From Protonemura montana (taxonomy: Eukaryota > Arthropoda > Insecta > Plecoptera > Nemouridae): 64,000 bases of DNA. Position numbers and translations under genes: made by a program. Below, piece by piece: positions 49,752-62,006 of this stretch (within the stretch, counting starts at the first letter, position 1; the number at the start of each line of letters is the position of its first letter). The stretch covers positions 12,300,651 through 12,364,650 of the forward strand of contig OX387603.1 in NCBI GenBank assembly GCA_947568835.1, given 5' to 3'. The notes beneath the pieces were generated by a model. That model was not told the origin of the DNA. It did no database searches and saw only the letters and a list, made by a program, of their open reading frames with translations.

Positions 49752-52700
49752 ACGCAGCTATGCCACAACACCGATTCAAGTATTAAGGGACGACTCGCAA
49801 ATTGTGTTGTATTGCCGGTAACGTACTCGATGATAGCAAGGTCTGCTTGATAGCAGCTTGGTTCTCTCATAGCCAAACTAAAAAAGGCTGCATTGGTAGT
49901 CTTGCTTTATGATTTTTATTATTGAGGCCTAGTGAGGTGACAAAAGAAGCTATAGTTTAATTTTTTTGGATCAATGTACAGTTTTGATTGAAGAGAGATG
50001 TGATCAGGTGGACCTTGCTTGTAGACTAGCTTATTTCAGGAAAGGAAAATGGAAGGGTCACCTCATTATTACCTGTCTGAAATAGGAGACATTTCTGAGA
50101 ATGACAAGCTGGTGGCCTACATTTAGACTTGTAATTGAAGCAGCATCAACACAATTTTTTTAATTGATACCAACTTGCGTCCTCTTACTTTTTACGGAGC
50201 GATGGTCTTTTCTTTTATTGTCCAGTCATTTGGGACTCGTTCAGTAATAGTACAAAGAGTCATTGTGGGTTGGTACTGTTAACGAACAAACCTATCACAG
50301 AAATATCGACAATACTGGAGTAATACAGGAATACTTAAGACTGATCCGTTGGCTAGAGTTCCAAACGGCTGGATATTGCTTAGAGCGACGGGAGAGATTT
50401 ACTAGCAAAATGCAATCGAAGCAGTTATCGGTAAAAGCATTCTACACAGTTGAAAAGACAGTTCGAAACTTGAAGAGATTAGTGAAATAGTCTAACAATC
50501 TGGTGATGCTTCTATCTTCCAACAACCTGAATTGAACCAGTACCTTGAGACAATAGATCTTCTTTCGTTCGGCCTGGCTAGTATTAGAGGTTCAAGCTAT
50601 TACCCAAAAAATATCATGCAAAGTTTGACTGGCTGCAGGCCAGTAGTGGATAACATACTCAGTCCACACAACAACGCCTTTGTCATAAGGCAGCACATCC
50701 TATTTTAATATGTACTTAACACGACAAAGTGGTCCATCCCCATGTGCTAGTTTAATGGGATGGTCAGCCGACTTGGAACAGACATTTTATCAGGCCACAA
50801 ATTTTAGTCGGAACTGGCGTATGCCACGGCCATCTATTCCCTGTTGATATATGAGATAACACTCTGTGTAGGTCTGTGGGCCATGTGGACGCATTGCCGG
50901 CTAGCGTAGATTACCGCATATATTTTAGCTGATGCAAAGACTACAGGGATAACACAAGAAAGGCCTGAAAATGTGGCACTAGGAGAGAGATGAAATATTG
51001 TTAGTTATAGTTTGTAAGAGATCTATCCGCAAAATATTCAACAGCCGGTATGGCGTTTTAAATTTCAAATGTAACTTAAATATTAGTGTTTTGTACTTAT
51101 TTATTATTGATTGGTTATGTTTTGGTAGATGAATTTTAATGAAAGGTTAGGTAATCGAAAAAACTATAGCCTCCTTTTGCGAGCGCTGGAATTTACTGTA
51201 ATATTGTTGCCAATACATTTTTAATTGTATCCACGATACTAGGTATCGGGATTTCTCTTTTGACGATACAAGCCTTTTGACAACTCGAGTACATTTTCTA
51301 ACGTACCTTATTGTAGATTGATGCACAAATATTAGCTGTGTACAAGAGAGGTCTTTAAACTATGCAAGTTTCGCATGAGTCAGTGACCAGCGAGACCTAG
51401 AACAGGATTGTGATAAAGCGTTGCGTTCGACGACGGTTCTCGACGCGTGATATTACCGAGACCAGACCGCTAGCCCCACCTGCATGGTGGACAGGAACAA
51501 CTACTGTGATACTTACTAGAAAAGGCTAGAGATGTTTCCAAGTCTATTTACAACAATGATTATCTCTTTACGATGCCAAATGGCTAGCGATGCAAGAATA
51601 ACGCCGAAAGCGGATGGAGGGAGGAATCCAATAGTTTTGCTTAAGGTTTGCGGTGAATTTATTTTAGTTTGGAAGGAGGTGGTTTGGTAAAAAGGATTGC
51701 AACCTTCTATGAAATTGTCCTGCCAGTTAGGCTGCTTAATTAATTAGCAAGATGCAGAATAAAACTATATTTTATTCTCTTACTCTCCTATTTACTGGTT
51801 ATTTTTGTTTCTGTGCATTCATACACCAATACACAGAATATAAAATGTTTTTATTGATGTAGTGGTAGGTTGTAGGAGATATAGTTCAGAGCTGTGTACG
51901 GACAAATGGAAATAATTTCCTGCAAATTTTGCTCGTCTTATTTTGCACTTGACCAATGAACTGAGAAAAGAGTTGAAGTGTTTTTCAAAAATAATGTTAA
52001 GATATGTGGCATGTAACTTGGGGTAGTTAATATATTTTCACCTCCCCAGTTCATGATTTATTGGCTGCCCTGCCTTTTTTTCTTGTGTAGGTTTTTCTGA
52101 AACATGCAACATTATTACGGGTATGGATAAATATATTTCTAATTGATTGTTTTTTAATTATATATTTAACCACTAAAACAGCTAGAGACAAATAGTAGAG
52201 CAGTGGCACACAAACAGCGATTTGGGCCAAATCAACGTTGCCAGTATTAAACTATGGAAGAAATTCCACAACAACTTCCTAGTGTGAATTATCGTAAACG
52301 TCACTGCCCACCATTAATGTTGGGTATAATAACTATATTCTGTTTTCTTTGAAGCTTTCCAAGAAACTCATGAATGTGATTTTGTATGATAACTAAATCT
52401 TGTGGAAAGTAGCTATGAACTGGCATTACTAAACAAATTTCGATGAGAACATTCCACTTTAAACACCGTCATGTCGCTAACGTTTTGGACCAGTTAGCAA
52501 TCGCAAGCTTTCATGGGTTTTCCAACCTTGCTGATACCATTGCTTAAAAATGCATCTCCAGCAAATGCAAAGATACCAAATAGTGGTGCAGAAACGGACA
52601 GCAATATATTTTTACCTGTACGCTGTAAGACTGCTCAACTCCATACAGAATGCATTCTTGCCAAATCACAGGCTGACAACTATGTCCAACACTCCCAGCA

Positions 52701-54951
52701 ATTAAATGAAAACAATGTTTCACTTGGTGCATTCAATGACTGCAATGTTTGATTTCCATAAGTTAATAAATATTTTTGAAGGGAAATTGATGTGCCTCAG
52801 TTTCGAGTTAATTAGATTCGTTGGGATGTTGATCTTGGCTTGTGTTTAATGGAAACATGCATTGCGTAAACCGACTGATTCAAAGAAATGTAGTTTGTAC
52901 CTAAACTAGGAAAAAGAGTAATGCTAGGCAATGAATGTAGTGCAGTTGACATGTATTAAATCAAGGTCTCTAGTGATGTTATTTGTGTAATTAAATGTAG
53001 CATCTTCCTTTACACTGAATATGACCAGCTACATGCACATTGTAATGTGAGTCTCAATACATAGGAAATGACTAGACTATGGAATAACTACGGTTATATG
53101 TTCATATTTTTTTATTCATTTCAAATATTGATTTTTGTATAATTGTTTAACTTTGAATTATTATGACTTGATATGATCACAATCATATTATTATGTTATT
53201 GCACTGATTGTTTTATCACATATTATTATTATTATTATTATCATATTGGATAAAAGTATAAACTCCTTTAGTTGAATTATTTGAGCTGACTCATTTCCTC
53301 ACTACATAACTTCATTATAAATCCTAGTTTCAATCCTACACACTCCCTCAACACAAAATACCACCAGTGTTGACATTAATAAAGAACTGCCTTTACTTTC
53401 TGGTGCTGCTGGTTCAGATGGGACAAGAGTCTCAAAAAATGCACCCCTATTTTTGCGGTAGATAAAACAATATGGTAGAAAATTTTCGCTCATGGCTTAG
53501 TCGAGCCTGTAAAGGTAATGGTTTCTACCGTAGCATTTTTTTCCACTTGCTCTTATGGAAAAAATTTATCTAGAGAGCTTATATTTGGTATCTTCTCCTA
53601 CTGAGTGAATAGTAGTTATACATGTCTAGTAAATATAGCAGTAGTTATATGTTAAAGATAGCACTAATATTAATCCACTTGCTTTCGTTCATACTATGCA
53701 GAGATCATCATCTCTGAAATGTTTCACAACATTTTCCCAGTTCAGCAAAATGGCTTAGGTGCTTTTAACACAACAGAAATCGGAATGATCTGACCTTATG
53801 CACACTGTTATGAAAAAAAATTGACATGCCTTTCAATAGATGAGAAAATAACTTCCATTCCCTAACCCACATTGCTTGCGCCCGTTGGGTTCTGAAATGT
53901 GGCAATTCATTTGGAAAATCTCTCTAGGCTTTACTGTCCAAGGGAATTGAATTGTCTGTATGAAACTATTGTTGATCTGATTGAAGTAATAGATTCAGGA
54001 GTCAATCCTAGAAATCCTAGAAATCATAGATTGCTCTTCTTAACATAGCAGTCAGCATAACTGAAAATCTATCCTTACGTTTTAGCTCCAACAGAATCGC
54101 GCAGACTTGCTCTCCTACAAATTATAGCGTACTTTAAAGCTCCATGGAGGTTTGGAGCTGTGCCTCTTCCAGCCGTGGCCCATTTTTGAGCTCACCTCCT
54201 GGAGAGTGGATGAGGTGGGACCTTCTCACGCTGCAAATTTCAAAGTATCGCACATAAGAGCAGTAAAAATTAGAATCGACTAATTTCACATATGCAGATG
54301 GATTGACAAGGGCAATGAAAAGTAAAGTAAAAAGTTGGTGTTAATAGTAACATTTTTATTATATTGTTGCATGTGAAAACAGTCACATTATGCGGTCAAG
54401 TTTCATTCCACGGTCTGCAATACATGTCCGAGTCAGTAGAGCTCTGGCTTGAGCCGTAAATGTTACCCTTTAATTATCACCGAGACTGCTGTGACTCAAT
54501 CATACTCATACTAAAACTACGAGTACTATGCTCCCTGTGACTTGTTTGTAATACATTGTTGCCGTCAACCCGACTGAAGAAGCATATCTGTTAAGAAATT
54601 GACCAAAAAATACATATAGAGATATGACCGTTAACAACAGATTCGAAGCCAAACTGAAGGCAATGCTACTAGAGACAAAATTCTATTCCGCAAATGAATT
54701 GGAACCTGTGAAATTTTGAAATTGGAAAAAATATCTATAACAAATATATTTTTTCTACTGAATAAATATTATTATTATTCTGTGGCAATATCATGTTAGA
54801 TTATTGGGGTTTTCATTGAGAACTCAAATGTAGGTAAAATATAGCTCAAAGAAGACATTAAAAATAAAAGTTATTCTGGATGCAGGTAGAAAATAAACAA
54901 AAAATCCTCCATGTCCATTGAAATGGTTTTGCCTTCGTAAAATACTAAAGG
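49752..54951. other. 5.2-kb gene-poor region downstream of FBXO33
   Basis: AT-rich with scattered A/T runs and an (ATT)n microsatellite at about 53222-53241. Open frames here are short, AT-biased and without motif. It holds the FBXO33 3' UTR and the 3' UTR of the minus-strand Sina-like gene; a minus-strand AATAAA (tttatt at 54355-54360) is a candidate end. Confidence 0.4.
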
Positions 54952-55926
54952 CTACGCCACCGCAGTAATTTCAACGACACAGTCAATTACGTTTGTCTTG
55001 GTAAAAATGTTCATCATTCCCTCGTCTAAATGAGGATGCTCTGTCACCAGGGTAGAAAAATCTTTGCGCATCAGGTATGGAGGGCAGGTGAATTCTATAT
55101 CATAATTTGTGTGTCGAGAAAAGAATGTCACTGTGGCATTGAACTTATTTAGATCTTCTTGCTTCCCTAAAAATATCAGGATGGGAAGCAAAGCACGAAC
55201 ACCGCTAGCAAATCTGTGGTAATGGAATGTCATAAGGAAAAGTTTCTCATTTTGGCAGAGAAAAGGGATTGTTATCTCAAGGTAAGTTCTTATCGATGAC
55301 AAAGGAATTGGCAGGCGAAGTACTGCTTTGCGAGCTTTGATAATAGGATGATGCTCAATGCAATGGGCCATAAATTCTCTTCTTTTGCCTCGCCATTGAC
55401 AATACGCAAGCTCGTCGTCCTCGTAATCCTCCAGGAACATCCTGCACTGGAAACGATGTGGACAAGAACCCTCGTGTAGTTCAAGATCAGTGGCCGATAG
55501 AAGAGGAAAGAGCGCGAAGCACCCTTCCTCGGCATACTTGCAAGAACGTAGGGTATTGGCTGCTGGCATTCCAAGGTAGTAATTGTTCTCACCCTCGCCT
55601 CGACTCCATCCGCCCACAGGACCCTGAGCCATCCCGTTGTTGCCATTCACATAAAAATTGTGCCCCTTTGCGCCCATGTTCGTCTGTTTGTCGATAAAGT
55701 AACCAAAACATACAGGGCCCTCAAGCCGTGCTAGTAAGGCAGTGTGTATGTTAGCAAGTGTCCTTTGGCTTTCCAGCAAAAGGTTCAATTGCTCTTGGAG
55801 GGCATCTAAGGACTTTTGCAGCTTCAATAATTTAGAGTTCTCATCAACGGGGGCTATAATTATCACCGGTTTCCAGCGACCACCAGATTCCATCATATTT
55901 CTAGAGTATGGAATGGGCATTTTCAT
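54952..55926 (-). CDS. Sina/SIAH-like protein with a degenerate RING (324 aa)
   Basis: One coding exon. The start is the first ATG (55926), 23 bases inside an exon whose acceptor (tgttttag) ends at 55950. Residues 30-65 form a coiled coil. Residues 69-107 align with the RING of the neighbour at 62007 but six of eight zinc ligands are gone: Gly70, Gly85, Tyr92, Gly95, Gly102 and Trp107 stand where Cys is expected, while Cys73 and His89 remain. The SIAH-type zinc-finger region (CKYAEEGCFALFPL ... HEGSCPHRFQC ... YCQWRGKR) and the C-terminal TRAF-like beta domain are intact. SIAH ligases use the RING to bind E2 and the C-terminal part to bind substrate. This protein likely keeps substrate binding or dimerisation but not E2 binding (inference). 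The frame is fully open, so it does not look like simple decay. Confidence 0.85.
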   Translation of the reverse strand: MKMPIPYSRNMMESGGRWKPVIIIAPVDENSKLLKLQKSLDALQEQLNLLLESQRTLANIHTALLARLEGPVCFGYFIDKQTNMGAKGHNFYVNGNNGMAQGPVGGWSRGEGENNYYLGMPAANTLRSCKYAEEGCFALFPLLSATDLELHEGSCPHRFQCRMFLEDYEDDELAYCQWRGKRREFMAHCIEHHPIIKARKAVLRLPIPLSSIRTYLEITIPFLCQNEKLFLMTFHYHRFASGVRALLPILIFLGKQEDLNKFNATVTFFSRHTNYDIEFTCPPYLMRKDFSTLVTEHPHLDEGMMNIFTKTNVIDCVVEITAVA

Positions 55927-55949
55927 GTTATTTCTCAGGCCAGCCACAC

Positions 55950-57213
55950 CTAAAACAAAGAGAAAGCCACTTCACTTATTGCAATCTTTTTTAGGTATTC
56001 TGTGACCACAACAAATAGAAATACAGCAGTAGCCAATTTTTACAGATTTGCAAACTAATTTTTATACCACACTACTTTAAGGTACTTTTGCTTAGTATTT
56101 GTACTATTGGTAAAATAAGTACCTACCATGTCTAAGATTGGCTGCACATCATCGAATGGTAACCCACGGGAGAAAGTATGGTAGAAGGGGGGTGATATAT
56201 ATATTTTTAAAGATATTGCAATTAGTAAATAAAAAATACAATTTCAAACATGAAGTCCGCTCACAATAAAAGCGCTGGTCACCATCCACTTAAATACGTG
56301 AGTAAATAACGGCTCAATTGAATCACGTCAAACGAGGAAATTCTGTCGAATTAACTTTACCTTCCGAATGTACAGAATAAAATAAATATATATTTTTTTT
56401 ATATAAGAGGAAGTAGAGGCTTGGCTTCACAGAAAAGAAATGGTGGGTAGCCCCTAAGAAACGATTGAAGAAGATGGAAAGGTCATATTTTGGAGCAAAT
56501 CTAAGGCCCAGTTTTACTAAAATCTCAGCTCCTAGTTGAAGAGTTAGCTGCAAACAAGTGCCACGACTATGCACTGAAATTAAAATGTTTCTATGAGTTA
56601 GAGGCTCGACAACTCTTTGGTAAAACCACAGGTAAAACTATAGACTCACAAATGAAAATTTTAAGCGCAGTGCTCTCTGTAAACCCTGTGCTCATAATTT
56701 AATGTAAATAAATAATAAGAGGCATTGCTTTGATTGGTTGCATGGGGTATATTTGAGGCCTTTATAAATGCTTGGGGCCATTGCAAAGCAGTAAGGCTGT
56801 TAATGCCTAGGGCTTAGCATGCTTGGCCGCGACCTACGGACAGGGCCCGGCTCCACATTGAAATCGAGCCTACTTTTAATATCTCACCGGGAATTTGACT
56901 GGTTGCCCGATATCCCAGACTGGGACTGTCTCTTCCATGAAAGTATAGTTACTGCCATCGAAGTCATCTGTACGAATTTGTTTCCACTGTCTATAAGCTT
57001 TTGTGGCTAATGTAGTTAGACCTTTGGTAATCTAGGTCTTTCCAGGGCTTCTAGGTCTTTAATTTAGCATGGACTTGTGGAATTGTACCGTCTTAACGAC
57101 TTACAAGACAGAGTAGGTACACAACGGCTGAATGTGTGCCATGTACAATAATTTTAAAATCCCTAGTTTATAAGGCAAGGCTACCTGGATAGTGTTGATA
57201 AAAAATATTTACC
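55950..57213 (-). other. Probable 5' UTR intron and noncoding first exon of the degenerate Sina-like gene
   Basis: The minus-strand donor CCG|gtaaatatt at 57213/57212 matches the donor of the other Sina-like gene (63084/63083, ATCCG|gtaaatatt). It can pair with the acceptor at 55950. The exon upstream of 57213 would be noncoding. This is inferred from the shared donor sequence. Confidence 0.4.
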
Positions 57214-58239
57214 GGTTATCTTGATGTTGTAGCTTTGGTTGTAGTCCACTCCACAGCAAGTACAGATAGCGAATGACGTGAATTTTCTTGGGTGAGGAAG
57301 GTAAGTTGCGTGGAGTTGAGCGCAACAGGTGGTGGGAAAGCGGGGTGGTAAGTTGTCTGTGCAGTGGTCCCATGTGGAGAGTGGGCTGCAGGAGCCCCAC
57401 CAAGTTCACCATCACGTGGTTAATTAAACAACGGCTTAGGATGACGAACAATTCCAGGTATGTTGTAGATATGATAAGAAATTGCAAATATGTCGTTTTG
57501 ATTTTGTTAGAGATTGATTCTCTCCAGAGAGTTCGAAAGTGGTATCTTAGAGGTATACTTCTAAGTAACTTCACACCCAGGGCACGTGAAGCGGAGCTAA
57601 CATAACATAACACAAGCAACGCTATGAGTTGGATGTTATCAAACGGATTGCAGCCAGGAAAACCAAAAAAATCAGAATAATTTTACCGTATCGTACTAAT
57701 TGTGAAACTGTGAAACCGTCGAAGTGTGCGGAAAGTGCACGATCGAGTTTGGAGGTCTATCTCATCCTAATCGTCCTACCTCAATCCGACACTCGGTCGT
57801 ATTTTCTCGAAAATATATCAATAGCCTCAAAAAAAGGTCACGAATTGGCCTACTTTAGAATCCGTCCTGCTGGAGCCACGGTGAGAAGGGTGAGAAGTGT
57901 CGGGGGGCAATACCGTCTCCTCACCCCGTGGTGAGTGTCAAGAGCTTTCTATGTGAACTTGCCTTACCTAACACAGAAGCTTAAACCCACAATTAACATT
58001 TTTAGAATATAAGAAAAAAATTTCTAATGTCTTCACTTTGAAAAAATCCCCACGACCGTGGCAAGTACTCTCAGAGCCAAGCGAGCAGGAGCAACCTCGG
58101 AATGGTTTTGTATTTTTTTTGTATTTTTTTTTATTTGTATGTATCTGTTTTTTCTATACACGTTATGCATATAAACATTGTCTGTAAGCTTACATTGAGT
58201 AAAAATGTACATTGATTATACTAAGAACAGTTGATGAGT

Positions 58240-58620
58240 AAATTAATCGTTGTGGAACTCGTCTATGTAACCCGTCGACAGGTCTGTAGCTCTCCTTGTG
58301 TAATGGTTATGACTGCTGTTCGGGAAGAGGTGACGATTATACCGAGTGAAGATTCCAGTTTGCTTTATGAATAGGCTGGGTAGAGGAAGAATTTTCAGAT
58401 TTTTGAACGATGTTCGGCAGGATTCTCCAGACCGGAAGTTTGACATTATTCGTATTATTTTCTTCTGAGCTTTGAAAACCCTGTCGCTCTGTGGAGTGGC
58501 TCCCCAAAAAATAAGGCCGTAGAGCAGGTTTGTGTGAACTAGCTCAAAGTAGGCTACGCGGACCGTGTCTGCATCACATTTCCTGGTGAGGGTCCTGATG
58601 ACGTAGCTGGCTCTATATCG
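58240..58620 (-). mobile_element. Non-LTR retrotransposon ORF2 C-terminal fragment
   Basis: The minus-strand frame reads VRVAYFELVHTNLLYGLIFW, then SDRVFKAQKKIIRIM and LKILPLPSLFI. This is the conserved post-RT segment of jockey/RTE-like ORF2 (pattern Y-F-x4-x2-L-x-Y-G-x2-x-W-G ... V-F-x-x-Q-K-x-x-I-R-I). The RT core is absent, so this is a truncated remnant. It could belong to the same family as 16135-16500, which carries a more C-terminal piece. Confidence 0.75.
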
Positions 58621-59389
58621 TGATTATGTATCTTTGAATTCTGAAACTAATGTCACATTTCAACGCTTGTTAGGGCAAAAAAAGTAAATTTGACCAGCTA
58701 GGGCACGGATCAGTGAATGGTGCACTGGAATGTATTTATAAATAAACAAACAAACCCTTCCTCGGGCGTTTTGTGGGCAATTTCTAGCGATTTGCAGATT
58801 GCTGCGGATGAGTTCTTTCATTATAATGAATGATGTTTCACGAACTCGGGTTTGCAGTCTTTCTAAATTGAAATTCAACTAACATTTCGAAATGTTTTTC
58901 TGATCAACAGCTGACAATCACGACTCACTACTTTATTTTCAAGAGTATACTTTTGAACCGGAACTTTCCGTCTTTCCTTCTTCAAATTTTGAGTCTGGAT
59001 GAGGCAGTCGAGTTGTACTTTCCTACCTTTCGAAAACGCAGTATGCGTTTCCAATATAGATTGAATTTAAAAAACGTCAATTTTCCATGTCAAGGCCGAA
59101 GACAATTTCTGAGTAAATTGGAGCCTCCCTGATCCACAAAATCTTAGAGGTTGTTGCCATGGTGATAACAACTTTACCCTCAAATGTGTGGGATTACGTT
59201 TTAACACATGGTTTTAACTCTGATTTGTGGATACGGCCTCAGCTGTTGTTGTGAAGAGACACGTTAAATTCGAGATTGTGGTAAGGACTTCGAATTCCAG
59301 CCAGTGTAGGTAACAACGCAATGACGTCGTCGGTTGGCTTCGTGAACGGCGACCCACTCACTGACCCGACGGCACCAGCAGCCAAGGGG

Positions 59390-59848
59390 TTGTGATTGAT
59401 TGATTCTTGAGGTTTAACGACGCACTCTTTCGACATCCGGCCATGTGGTACTGGTCTACTGGCGTCGGTGAATGAGTGGATGATGATGAGGTTGTTAATG
59501 CACCTAACCTAGCCTAGCAGGGAGGAGGGGAAACCCGATGCCGGCACGTAGCCTACACCGTTCGAAGAGCACCAAGAAGACCACCGGCTTAACCCCCCCC
59601 CCCCCCCCTCCGAAGAATGGTACAACTCGAACAACAGGATTCCTTCACAAATCCATGCTGTCGAGAGGTTGGCAAGCAAGGCGAATGAAGTTGCTGTACT
59701 AACTTTCATCCCTCCAACCTCTCCCGAACACAACTGATCATGTGTATCATGGTCACTCATCCAATATCTGGCCCAGCGCAGTGTTGCTTAACTTCGGTGG
59801 TCTCATAAGAACCGGTGTTTTAACACGCCAAACCGTTCAGTAGGCCAT
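59390..59848 (-). mobile_element. 5S rRNA-derived SINE, full length, minus strand
   Basis: The head at 59848-59740 reads (minus) 'acaccggttcttatgagacc', 'accgaagttaagcaacactg' and 'gatattggatgagtgaccat', colinear with 5S rRNA. The body contains a 16-base C run (59593-59608) where other copies have a short C/G stretch. The tail 'gtgcgtcgttaaacctcaag' and an atcaatcaatcac end lie near 59390-59430. Confidence 0.85.
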
Positions 59849-60052
59849 GGGGTTGTCTTCACCGATTATTTCGTAAAAACTTGTAACGTTTGCGTAAGGG
59901 GCAGGTTTTTTTTTCCTTGACTTTTGAGAACGTATAGCAATGAAATAACATGGACATGACAATGCCATCGGTGATGCGATTTTACTGAAGAAATGTTAAT
60001 GTTACTGCAACGAAGTTTACGATCAGTAAATGAATGCAATTAGGTCACTACC

Positions 60053-60155
60053 TATACTCAGGTTGCGGACGTCTACGCCGACGACGCGTGCCCTGTCGTC
60101 ATCTGGGTATCGGATGTTGGGACGCAATTGAACATAATCACAGAGATCGCATTTG
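60053..60155 (-). other. Possible orphan exon with half a zinc finger
   Basis: A GC-rich patch in AT-rich DNA reads on the minus strand LFKCDLCDYVQLRPNIRY then PDDDRARVVGVDVRNLS, with a C-x2-C pair as at the start of a C2H2 finger and a possible donor (ATAG|gtagtg) after it. No matching neighbour exon is found. It could be a pseudo-exon of a lost gene or transposon. Confidence 0.2.
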
Positions 60156-62006
60156 AAGAGCTTGATGACTTATCTTTACGTTATAATGATGTAAATATGC
60201 CTGATCGGCTCATGACATTGCCACTGCCAAGGTCGGTGACCATTCGAACTGGATGTAAAGGGGGATACAGTGGTACCTAAACAAGAACACACTATCGTGA
60301 AACGCAGAAAGAGAAGGAAAACTTGTCCTGCGCGGACTCGATATTTTCTTTTGATAAAAAAGAAAAGAAATGGATGGGCCTTGAGATTTTTATTTATTTA
60401 TTTTTTTTATTATTTTTTGCTAAAAGTGTGGGAGATGGGTTCTAAACGTTCGAATTAAATATATTTGTGTTGCAATGAGGTGCGATAATGAAAGCAGGAA
60501 TGCGTTGTAATTGATATAAGAATTATCTCACCCAACATTTTCTACGACAGATTTGAAATATTTAACTGTGAAGGTTGGTGTCCGAATATGTTGCGGGGAC
60601 GGCGGTGGTGTTGCAATTTTTGTCTTCTGACGTTTTGTTGATTCTGTTTGCCACAATCGCCGGGTTGTCTTTATTCTTCGACTAATCTGAATACAACATG
60701 GTTTTCGGTCGTTTGACCTTTTTTTTTCTACTTTACCCTATTCTTCTGATTTCTTTTGTCTATGTTTCGTCTCTCCAAAAGACTGCTGCACATGTAGTTA
60801 CTGATATTTCACCAACAATTCCCACGATTTAGGTTTTCCCTTTTTATGCTAAGTGTTAGTACGTTGGTATCTCTGTCAAGTTCACTCTAGCTAACTACAT
60901 AATGCTAGTCATAACATCCTCGATCGTAAACCCGTACTAGGATATTTTCGTTGATATTATCGTTGAGTGATATTATGATTCATACCTTATGTAGCCAAGC
61001 ACCGCACACCATTTCTATAAGTAGGATTGAAACTGGCTAGATTTTTAAATTGTCGGAACAGCACTAATACAAGTTAAATTTGAGAATTAAGAACGTGGGA
61101 CCTTTAGGCCTACACTCCATCTCCTTCTTCGAGAAAAATATAATAAAAGAAAAACTTATCCAGACTGAGTTTAATTTTGTTTCAAAATACTGGATGTCTT
61201 GTCTTATAACTACAACGGAACGTTGTACCATTGCAAAGACTGGTCTGATATCACTCTAGAGAGTCTAGATTCAGGAGTGCCTACCCCCCACATACATGAA
61301 TAGGTACTATTAATTGGTTTTGGCATCCACTTACTTCATAACTGGAAATGCACCTTGCAGAATCGGGTAATTTTCTTTGCTAAAATAATTGCCTTTGGTG
61401 GTTTGGCGCTGAGCCTCTTACACCCATGTTTGAGAGAGTTGAGTTTGACACCTCATCTCATTTTTCCTTGAGAAGATCCCATATCACGTGCAAGCGAGAT
61501 CAACTTGATCGACGGTAAAAAATTGGACCAGTGCACTCATGAAACCTACACAAGAGCACTATTAATTGGTAAATTAAAAAAAATATTTTACATGGTTACA
61601 GGCGGCGATGGTAAGGACGAGAAAAACTAGTTGATGAAAATTGTTACTTTAATTTTGTGTTAATTGAATGTCATGAAAACATAAACTTCACATTTTAACC
61701 ACAGATTTCACGTTTAATTCAGCGCCAGCCTGCAAACTGGTATCTGGTATGACTTTACTTATAAAATGAATCTATCTGTCCTACTCTACTTGGTAATGTA
61801 TACACTACTTCTAATTTGTTTATAATCCCTCACATCAATCTGAATAGCTTCACAAGTTATTATCTTTATCTATACCATCGTAGATAATTGGAGTTTACGC
61901 TGTGAGCTCGAATAAGTCAAATATAGTTCAAAGAATAGTTAGAATAAAAAGATTGTAGGTAGTCGACAAAAATATTCCCAATTCTGCATTAGTAAAGACC
62001 CGAACA

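Larger units (their letters stand above)
57214..62006. other. Intergenic region between the two Sina-like genes
   Basis: Apart from the LINE fragment (58240-58620), the SINE (59390-59848) and a possible exon (60053-60155), it is AT-rich with no supported gene. Open frames at 57209-57619 and 57629-57934 are without motif. Confidence 0.4.

Noticed and set aside
57209-57619. Open frame of 136 codons on the minus strand
   Set aside because: No motif or codon bias. It overlaps the inferred noncoding first exon of the Sina-like gene.
59500-59520. cctaacctagcctag as telomere-like repeat
   Set aside because: The same phrase recurs at a fixed place in several SINE copies, so it is part of the SINE.
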